A stretch of DNA of 18,021 nucleotides, taken from the NCBI GenBank assembly GCA_958430865.1, contig CAUDNR010004514.1, positions 27,109 to 45,129 on the forward strand. Direction: 5' to 3'. The position numbers and the translations under genes are program-made. The notes beneath the pieces were generated by a model that had not been told where the DNA came from, ran no database searches, and saw only the letters and a list, made by a program, of their open reading frames with translations. This document shows, in pieces, positions 9,145 through 16,552 of the stretch (position 1 is its first letter; each line of letters starts with the position of its first letter). This DNA comes from Entrophospora sp. SA101. Lineage: Eukaryota; Glomeromycota; Glomeromycetes; Entrophosporales; Entrophosporaceae.

Positions 9145-9333
9145 TCATGTAACTTCAGCAAAAACTTTATCAAAATCAGATGCTACATCAATTATAATAA
9201 TCCAGTATCCTATTACAATTGCATAATTCAGATAAGAATTTGTGTTACGAATAGAAACGAAACCTACCCAAAGAAAAAAGTAAAGACTGATGATACTCTC
9301 TAGAGCAGCTGGAAACTCTAGCGGCAGTAGCAT
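9145..9333 (-). CDS. Hypothetical short hydrophobic ORF, possibly an exon
   Basis: 62 codons beginning MLLPLEFPAALESIISLYFF, with two hydrophobic stretches (residues ~10-27 and ~38-50) that could be membrane segments. The first 80 nt have higher GC than the surroundings. A good donor (GTAGGT) follows the codon for W22, so the real exon could end there. No neighbouring exons were found and the family is not recognised; it could be a chance ORF. Confidence 0.22.
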   Translation of the reverse strand: MLLPLEFPAALESIISLYFFLWVGFVSIRNTNSYLNYAIVIGYWIIIIDVASDFDKVFAEVT

Positions 9334-9767
9334 TACCCATATTTATTTCATCATTACACATAAATATTATGTTTTTATACTTGTATTTATTCCTATAGAT
9401 AAAACAGTGTCAACTTCTATCCAGGATTTACGTATACACAAACAGGAAGTTTTGGATTAAATTCTTCATACTTTGTAATTTGTCCTTTATTTTTTTTTGC
9501 CAATCATAAAAATTTTCTAAATTTTATCTGATCTTTTCGTAACTTTAATCCTCTGGTTTCAACAATGAACATTAGAATTTTTCTTTTTCTTTTTCAATCA
9601 ATATGCTTTACGTGATTTACGAAAATGAATTCAATTTCCATTTGGCGAGGAATTTTTTATATAGACACATATAGACTGGGCTATGATAATTTCTAACAAA
9701 TAAAAAAACTATATAAAAACGCCCATAGACCATAGATGAACAAATACATTTTATGTCATACATAATA

Positions 9768-9770
<3 letters not shown>

Positions 9771-9819
<49 letters not shown>
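9771..9819. repeat. (AAT)n microsatellite, ~16 units
   Basis: Uninterrupted ATA/AAT trinucleotide run. Confidence 0.95.
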
Positions 9820-10272
9820 TGATCGACATAGATATATTAAACTTTGTGGGTTTTGACATTTTTTTTCTATTGTTTTTACAAAATGATACGACATAACAAC
9901 TTAAACATGGTCGATTATTTTCTTTAATCATTCATATGCAGATTAAAACACCTATCAATTTAATGTTTAAAGATTTGTACAATGTTTTGGGATACAATGT
10001 AAAACATACCATCTGTGATTTACAAAAAAAAATAGTTCGATTTTTTGTTTATATTTTATTTGTGAATTAGTTTCGTGGAATTGGTCGTTTAACATTGCAC
10101 ACGAATTATTGTTTCATTAGCAAATTTAAAACTTTATTTTAATAAAACAAAATTTTATTACACAATTCTATGTGTGACATATCTATGTATTGTTTCATAT
10201 TCTTTTTAAAAATTACGTGCAGGAATGATTCCATGTACCATAAAATAAAACCAGTTTGAATCTGGATTTATC

Positions 10273-10298
10273 AATAATAATAATAATAATAATAATAA
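10273..10298. repeat. (AAT)n microsatellite
   Basis: About nine AAT units. Confidence 0.9.
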
Positions 10299-10579
10299 AA
10301 TAACATAAAACCGGAAAGCCCGGTTTCTTAAAGTAATATTTCGGGACATTGATGTTCTACGTTCTTTTTTAGGGAATTGTGTCACAGAGACCCTTTTTTC
10401 AACTTTTTTTTAGCGATTACACAAGAGTTCTGAAATTTTATCGGAATTTTTGAATAAAATCTACTACTATTACTATTATTATTCGCAAAAACTGTAAATC
10501 CGTAAATCCGTAAATGTTTATTAACATAATAATAATAATAACAATCGTAATTTGTAAGCGTAGTCAGCTATTTGTAATT

Positions 10580-10582
<3 letters not shown>

Positions 10583-10613
<31 letters not shown>
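10583..10613. repeat. (AT)n microsatellite
   Basis: About fifteen AT units. Confidence 0.95.
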
Positions 10614-10615
<2 letters not shown>

Positions 10616-11588
10616 TTACAAATGCGAAACCAAAATTTTCTTGAAGTTTGTTTGGTAGTTGGGGATTATGAAAATTTTTGACCTTTTCTGCCGTGTAACG
10701 ATAACCCTCCATGATGCAGTTAAAACTGTAATGTTAATACGTTTTTTTTTGCCTGTTATCCTGTTACCGTTAATAAACGGAGCCAATTGCGGTTACTATT
10801 GCGCATATTTGCGTAACTTCGGGGATTGAGCTTTTTTTTCCTACGAAGCCAACTATAATGATTGCTCATTTTCGTACTGCTTCTTTTTCCCCAGTGTTTA
10901 TTGTTTTTCTTTCTTTTTGGCAGACTTGATTGGCAACATTCTATATAATTAATTATACAAGATATTATTTTGCCACTTTGCTCCTTTTTTAAAAAAAACT
11001 TGTGATAGTTCTATTACATAAACTAAGTTTACATTTATATTTTTATATAGGAGCAATCTTATAATATTCATTTAAGCAGAAATAAAATAAAAAAACTTTA
11101 ATATAGCAAAAGAGAAATCTAACTTTGCGTTGATTTATTTTACCACAGTCAATCGCTTATTATATACAGAAAATAGTTTGGTAATCAACAGTGTATTGGT
11201 TCAGGAATGCTCTCCCCATATAAAGGAAGTGTTTTGTTGATTGTTTAATTAGTATGTTTAATATTAATATTGAATTTATGTATTACTACTATATAATAAT
11301 AAGATTTGAGTCTAGATCTTGAGTTGAATATGTTTAATTCAATTCACATGTAAATAATAAACAATAAACAATAAAGCATAATTAAATCAACTCCATTAGT
11401 ACTTAATTATTTTTAATAAAAACAAACAGAAAAGAAAATTGTTTGTATTGTATTCTAAAAAATATTATAAAAACCGTTTATTGATGATTTGACAAAACAG
11501 AATAAATATTGACATTTTAAAATTTTTCTTTCAAAAATATAAAAATATTTTCTTAAAATCTTCAAAATAATCAATAAAAATCATAAAA

Positions 11589-12861
11589 ATGGGAAACGTT
11601 CGTTCAAGAGACGCAAGGAAATCTCGGTTTCGTTATATTAATGGAAGAAGATATCACAACGACAAAAATTCCAAGTATTTTCTTCCAAATGACGACGAAG
11701 AAGGTAATATTACATTTGGTTAATTGGTTAATTTATTTGGTTAAATAATAATTAATATTGTAAAATTATAAATATAGTCGACAGATTACAAACTCAACAT
11801 TTTTTATTTCGTCACATATGGGAAGGAAACTTTTCCTCTCCAATGAATCATTTATTTGAGGAAGGTGGTGTTAATGCATTAGATATTGGGTATTTATTAA
11901 TCTTTATTATATATATATATATATATATATATTACGGCAAAGATAAAAAACAAAAATTAATATTATGGTTATTTGCAGCTGCGGCCCTGGAGCCTGGGTG
12001 CTAAACATGTCTATCGACTACCCAAAATCAACATTTGTCGGAATTGACATTTCGCCAATATTTCCAAGCGAAATCAAACCAAATAATTTAACGTTTCTAA
12101 CTTGTAATTTATTAGACGGACTACCATTCCATGATGAAAATTTCGATTATATCCATGTAAGATTTTTAATGACTGCTTTCACTGAAGATGAATGGAAGAA
12201 TAAAGTGATACCGGAATTGATGAGGGTTATAAAGAGAAATGGTTGGGTTGAATTGATGGACGGGGAGGTTATTTATAATGTGGAAGGGGAGAGGCGGGAA
12301 GAAATTCAATGTGAACATCAATATCAAAATGACGAGATACTACATCCAAACCTTAATCTTAATCTAAATCAAAACAATGAAAATAAATTTATAACTGTGA
12401 TAAAGGCATTTGAATCAACTTTAATATCAAATAATATTAATCCCAAATTAAAAGATTTACTATCAATACTGCTAGAGAATCGTTTAAATAATTGTAAATC
12501 AATAAAAAATTTATCGTATCAAGAGAGGATAGTCCTAATAGGTGATCATAATAACGATAACTGTATTTTGGAGGATGATGATACTGATAGTTACAAATAT
12601 GGAGATGGCGATGGAGATGGAGATGAAAAAAGTCAAATAACTACTACATCATCAACGTCAACTTCGCCCAATAATAGTCTTTCAGAATTACTATTGCAAG
12701 ATATTGTACAATTTATGAATTCTTTAAAACCATTATTAATTAGAGTTTTAAATTTAAATGAACAAAATGAATTTGATATATTAGTAGAACAGTTTATTAA
12801 GGACATTTATGAAAATAATTATTTTTATTGTAGTTATCGTTATTATTTCCAAAAAATTTAG
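11589..12861 (+). CDS. SAM-dependent class I methyltransferase (Glomeromycotina-expanded type), three exons, complete
   Basis: Exons 11589-11703, 11778-11889 and 11979-12861 are joined in phase (1110 nt, 369 aa). The first exon gives MGNVRSRDARKS; G2 with S6 fits an N-myristoylation signal. It then carries the FLPNDDEE..RLQTQHF block I associate with an expanded methyltransferase family in Rhizophagus. Rossmann motif I (ALDIGCGPGAWVL, residues ~72-84) is split by intron 2. The acidic SAM-ribose residue is in GIDIS (D99), followed by LLDGLPF and FDYIHVRFL. A typical post-motif stretch is ELMRVIKRNGWVELMD. Residues ~274-306 are an acidic/Gly-Asp/Ser-Thr low-complexity insert. The substrate cannot be told from sequence. 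Intron 2 contains an (AT)n tract at 11908-11932. Start choice: the ATG gives the conserved N-terminus and follows an A-rich leader. Confidence 0.92.
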
Positions 12862-14411
12862 TTTTTTTTGTAAAATAACTATAATTAAAATAATAATATA
12901 AATCAATATAAAAAAAAATGCAACAAAATCATTTATTGATGAATCCTTTGCATTTAACTGGTGACTGACTATATTCCTGCATTTTTATTTATTTATTTAT
13001 TTGCTCTTCAGGGAGATATTTATTTACCAGTTCGTGACTCATTAATTAACTCTTTATTTGTTTAGAAAAAAATTGTACAAAATACAAAATTACAAAACAT
13101 TATATACATTAATATAAAAAAAAACTTTTCCGTCATTTTTTTTTCTATTGTTTTTTTACAATAACGTCGATCTTCAACCAGCCATTTTGCTGTTGTGCAA
13201 TTTCGACAAACATTTACAATGATGATTACAATCAAAGTTGATATCAACAACCAAGATGTTGTAACAACCTATTTCAGAATTTATAATATAAGATTCTGCA
13301 ACTCAGAGTTTCAAATCGTACGCCAATTTTAATCACAATAATGATACTGATTTAATTTTCTTTAAGAAATTCCTTGGCACAATATTATAGTATTAAGAAA
13401 AATGATAGAAGAAATACTTGCGTTATAGATGACTCAAGATTGCGCACACACGCATACTCTTTAATCCTCATTCTTAAGTTCGAATTTAATACAAGATCCA
13501 GCCTTTTACTACTACGGTTAATGTTATTTGACGAAACGTTCTCAGGGTTGTAAGACTATTACGTAAAATTCATTAAAACTAAGCCTATGACCAAAGCGAG
13601 AAACGTTGTTGAATAAATAAAAAGTCTCAATTAAAAAAAAAAACATTAGAAAAATTTTTTTTTAATAACAGTGTTGGTAACACCCTCGCAATTGTTTATT
13701 TGTTTATTTAGATATTAAATACATGGTATCCTTTTTTAATTAATTAAAATAAAGATTGGTGTTATGATGATTAATGACGTGATATTATAATTAATGTTGT
13801 CATTGGTTTATGTTCAAGAAGAAATTAAAGTCTTTGATCAATTGGTTGTTTAATATTGGTATTAGTGGTCTAATTTTCTCCTGATCTACTTAACAATTTT
13901 AACAATTCTAGATTTTATTATTAATAAATACTTGAATTGATAAAAATAAAGTTTGATCATGTTAGAATTTTTAGAATATCATGCATGATCCCCAAAATAA
14001 TATTGTTAATAATATTGCTTGGAAACTTGCCGAATAAATTAACAACCATATACAAGAGTTTTGCTCATATTGCATGCGCTAATTATAGACAAAAACAAAT
14101 ATCACAAAGTTCTAGGATTTTTATTTGATTAATTATTGAATTAACGATGCACAAAGCTTGAATAATTATACATTAATTCTTAATCTAAAATTTAATTAAC
14201 TCAGAATTCGATTTTCAATGTTTTTACAATATCAACGAACACAAAATAAAACGCAACTCAAACAAATAACGATAATGCAAATAAAAATGCATAACTTGCT
14301 TGTATGGTAATAATAATAAGGTAAAAAATAAATAGAAAAAATAATAAATAAACAGTAGTTTTTTTTTAATTGGTTAAATTGATGCTTTGGTCATGACTCT
14401 CCAAGGAACCA
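12862..14411. other. Intergenic AT-rich DNA, no gene seen
   Basis: A (TTTA)n run lies near 12984-13002. A T-rich block at 13132-13160 closely matches 9855-9880 in the same orientation. A GTGTTGGTAACAC hairpin lies near 13670. Small ORFs at 13062-13250 (minus) and 13937-14128 (plus) lack coding features. Confidence 0.5.
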
Positions 14412-14535
14412 ATGTACAAACCCCAATATATGTAAAGTAAAAATAATCACTATACATAGTAATAGATAGATAATCCCCGCACGCCTAATCCAAAAAAGGC
14501 ATTTATGTACTTTTTTTACATTGGGGTTTGTACAT
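14412..14535. mobile_element. Miniature inverted-repeat element (MITE) with TA flanks
   Basis: 16-bp perfect inverted repeats ATGTACAAACCCCAAT (14412-14427) and ATTGGGGTTTGTACAT (14520-14535), extended inward imperfectly by GTAAA and AAGTA. If TA at 14415-14416 and 14531-14532 is the target duplication, the element is 114 bp (14417-14530) with TIR CAAACCCCAAT, as expected for a Tc1/mariner-type MITE. There is no coding content. Confidence 0.7.
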
Positions 14536-15032
14536 ATGACGAAAGACATCCTAGAATTATTATTTATATAATTATAGGGTTCGCGCCAACTCTATAAATG
14601 ACGGTTTAGATGATTTCAGATTACTAATATTACTCAACTTTAAAACCCTTGTAACTTTTTTTTTACTAAATAACTCAAAAAAAAAACTTTCTAATTAGGA
14701 CCCCGGAAACTACATATATAGATAGGTTACCCTAAAATTTTCAAAATTTACTAGAGTTTACCCAACACTTTTTGTATTAGGTTTACCCAAATCGGTAATA
14801 ACCTTTAACTTTGATAATAATTTTACCCAAAAATAGATATGACATTAAAAAATTTTTTTATTTAAAAACTGATCAATTTTTCACTATATTAATTAGTTTA
14901 GTTAAAATTTCTCTTTGTGCAAAAAAAAAAACTATAAACATTCAATGAATCTTAAGACACTGATAGAATCCCAGCAAAATCACCAGAATTATAACAATTG
15001 AAGTTTGAATTAATACCAAAATAATATGGGGT
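14536..15032. other. Non-coding stretch with repeated TTTACCCAA motifs
   Basis: Apart from TTACCC near 14726 and TTTACCCAA at about 14758, 14782 and 14822, no structure is recognised. A related motif recurs at 8724 and 9134. Confidence 0.4.
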
Positions 15033-15108
15033 GAACATTTTTATTACAGGGATTAAAATTTAGTAAGTATGACACCCCAACAGTGATAAAAATTCAGTTT
15101 GTCGGATG
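15033..15108 (+). repeat. Left inverted-repeat arm
   Basis: Pairs with 16339-16423. Key blocks are the ACACCCC core and the CAGTG pentamer at 15081. Confidence 0.5.
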
Positions 15109-15247
15109 TAATATTATTATTATTATCCAATCAAATTTTGAATTTCTGGAGATAGTTTCTAAATCTGTACTAGTTACACAACGAAATTCCAACACTTTAA
15201 AATAAAAATTCATATATTCGAATTATAAAATAGCATGTTTAATATTA

Positions 15248-15253
<6 letters not shown>

Positions 15254-15278
<25 letters not shown>
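15254..15278. repeat. (TG)n microsatellite
   Basis: About twelve TG units. Confidence 0.95.
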
Positions 15279-15408
15279 AAAGTAATGCAAAATAACAGAG
15301 TAAAGGAGAATTATTAAAAATAAACTAAAATTCATAAGCAAAAAGAAAAATTATTATTATTATTGAAATAAACTAATTATTAATTATTTTTTAAATAGTT
15401 GTTTTTGT

Positions 15409-15480
15409 TTATATATTTATTTCTTGACTATCAATAATATCTTCTTTGTCATCCATATTATCATCATTAAAATGTTCAGC
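15409..15480 (-). CDS. Possible acidic C-terminal exon of the neighbouring pseudogene
   Basis: Directly after a GTGTAG acceptor, 23 codons read AEHFNDDNMDDKEDIIDSQE and on to a TAA at 15409-15411. The acidic, clean reading suggests a real terminal exon, but no donor joining it to the upstream frame was found; the upstream frame stops at 15491-15493. It could belong to the ancestral gene form. Confidence 0.25.
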   Translation of the reverse strand, partial: AEHFNDDNMDDKEDIIDSQEINI

Positions 15481-15490
15481 CTACACATGC

Positions 15491-16341
15491 TCAAATATCT
15501 AGAGTTGCAAATGTCATTGATAGTAGGTTATTGATTTCACTTTGTAAAGGTGTACTTGGCTTTCTATTAGATAGATCAGTTATGATGTCAATTATTTCTG
15601 CTATTTTTTTAATACTTTCTTTAATTATCTTATAAATAGCTATTAGACTTTTGATCAATTCAACTATTTCTTGTGGATTATCTTTAATGGTAGGAAGACT
15701 AATTTCTGTTAGTTTTTTCATTGTAGAAAATAGCCTGTGTGAACAGTCTACAATGTAAAATTCCATTTTTGTTGCTTCAATTATAGAAAAAAGTCAGCAA
15801 TATAATTTTAATTTTAAACATAATTAAAATTATTTGATTACTTACTATAGATATGAATTGCTAAGATTTTAACTTCATTTAACAAATCTAAACACTTTAA
15901 ATTATCTGTGTTTCTTTGTAAATGCTTTAACATGTGATTCAGGATTCTTTTGCAAGTTTTCCTAACCCAAGTCTATCACTTTTTATATGCTCTGTTGTTT
16001 GAGTACCTTGTGACCTTGGGCCATAGGAGACCTCTGAAAAAAGGAACTCAAACTGAAAGTTTGAATTTGATTCAAGAAGATGCCAAGAATAATCAGGGTA
16101 TTTTATTGGACCATTTTTGTCATTTCAATTTCTGGTAGCTTCTGATAATCCCCCATTTCTAAATAAAAATAACATTATTTTATATAATTTTTTATATTTA
16201 AAAAATTTTTTCTATAGTAAGTATTAATAGAAATAATAAATATAATTATAGAAATAATAAATACCTTATCTTGACAACCCTTTCATCAACATTGTAGGAT
16301 AAAAAATTAAAAATTGGTGAAATGAGGTCATCACTATACAT
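15491..16341 (-). pseudogene. Disabled gene of a lineage-specific unknown family, three exons
   Basis: Exon 1 is 16265-16341 (MYSDDLISPIFNFLSYNVDE), exon 2 is 15846-16158 and exon 3 is 15491-15774, with good splice signals (A|GTAAGT at 15845; TTTAG at 16159; TGAAG at 15775). Exon 2 carries IKYPDYSWHLLESNSNFQ and FLFSEVSYGP, motifs I associate with a large family of unknown function in Rhizophagus. Exon 3 encodes a hydrophobic-heptad helix (IVELIKSLIAIYKIIKES). Two lesions break it. One is an in-frame TGA at 16125-16127. The other is a missing base near 15940-15943 (frame runs KLAKES then continues one frame over as NHMLKHLQR; TGGAAT to TGAAT would explain it). Without these it would encode ~220 aa. 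Damage is slight, so loss is recent, or the missing base is a sequencing error. No catalytic motif was seen. Confidence 0.6.
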
Positions 16342-16423
16342 GCAGCCCAAAGTATTTTGACACTGTCATAAAGGGGTGTTACACTTATGTTTTTAATAGT
16401 GAGTGCCGTAATTAAAAATTTTC
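16339..16423 (-). repeat. Right inverted-repeat arm
   Basis: Pairs with 15033-15108. It overlaps the pseudogene's first codon and ends 8 bp before the TA that flanks the downstream transposon. Confidence 0.5.
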
Positions 16424-16432
16424 TACTTTCTA

Positions 16433-16455
16433 CAGTGCCGGTCACAAGTACACAT
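16433..16455 (+). repeat. Putative terminal inverted repeat of the transposon
   Basis: CAGTGCCGGTCACAAGTACA directly after a TA dinucleotide. The CAGTG start is typical of Tc1-like ends. The partner end is outside the window. Confidence 0.55.
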
Positions 16456-16552
16456 CCAATTGTTTCAATTTTAAAATTTTGATGATCTTTCCAAAATAAG
16501 CAATAAACAAAATTTATTTTTTTTATATTAATATATACATCAGGAAAAAATT

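Larger units (their letters stand above)
9334..11588. other. Gene-poor region upstream of the methyltransferase gene
   Basis: No exon with coding character. It contains microsatellites, listed separately, and a perfect 7-bp hairpin at 10308-10326 (AAACCGG, loop AAAGC, CCGGTTT). A GC-richer patch lies at 10740-10910 and a TATAAAGG box at 11219-11226, about 365 bp before the methyltransferase ATG. Minus-strand ORFs at 9617-9931 and 10521-10712 are microsatellite translations. Confidence 0.5.
15033..16423. mobile_element. Inverted-repeat-bounded unit (~1.4 kb) enclosing a disabled gene
   Basis: The left arm 15033-15108 and the reverse complement of the right arm 16339-16423 align through ordered matching blocks: GAACATTTTTATTAC/GAAAATTTTTAATTAC, AAGTATGACACCCC/AAGTGTAACACCCC, then CAGTGATAAAAAT/CAGTGTCAAAAT and TCGGATG/CTGCATG. 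Identity is imperfect (roughly 65-75 percent by eye, small gaps). The unit contains every exon of the minus-strand pseudogene, whose ATG lies in the inner end of the right arm. No target duplication is clear. It may be a DNA transposon with cargo or an old inverted duplication. Confidence 0.5.

Noticed and set aside
9617..9931. 104-codon minus-strand ORF with a poly-Leu run
   Set aside because: Half of it is translation of the (AAT)n microsatellite; a start and conserved features are lacking.
10521..10712. 63-codon minus-strand ORF with IYIYIY
   Set aside because: The core is the (AT)n microsatellite.
15950..16138. 62-codon plus-strand ORF
   Set aside because: Antisense of pseudogene exon 2.
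16083..16158. Alternative frame MGDYQKLPEIEMTKM at the start of pseudogene exon 2
   Set aside because: It reads like protein for 17 codons, but it is out of phase with exon 1 and with the conserved YPDYSWHLLESNS motif, so it is taken as chance.
16266..16496. 77-codon minus-strand open frame (FWKDHQNFKIETIG...)
   Set aside because: It spans the transposon end, the spacer and the inverted-repeat arm, and overlaps pseudogene exon 1 in another frame. Crossing an element boundary makes a real exon unlikely.
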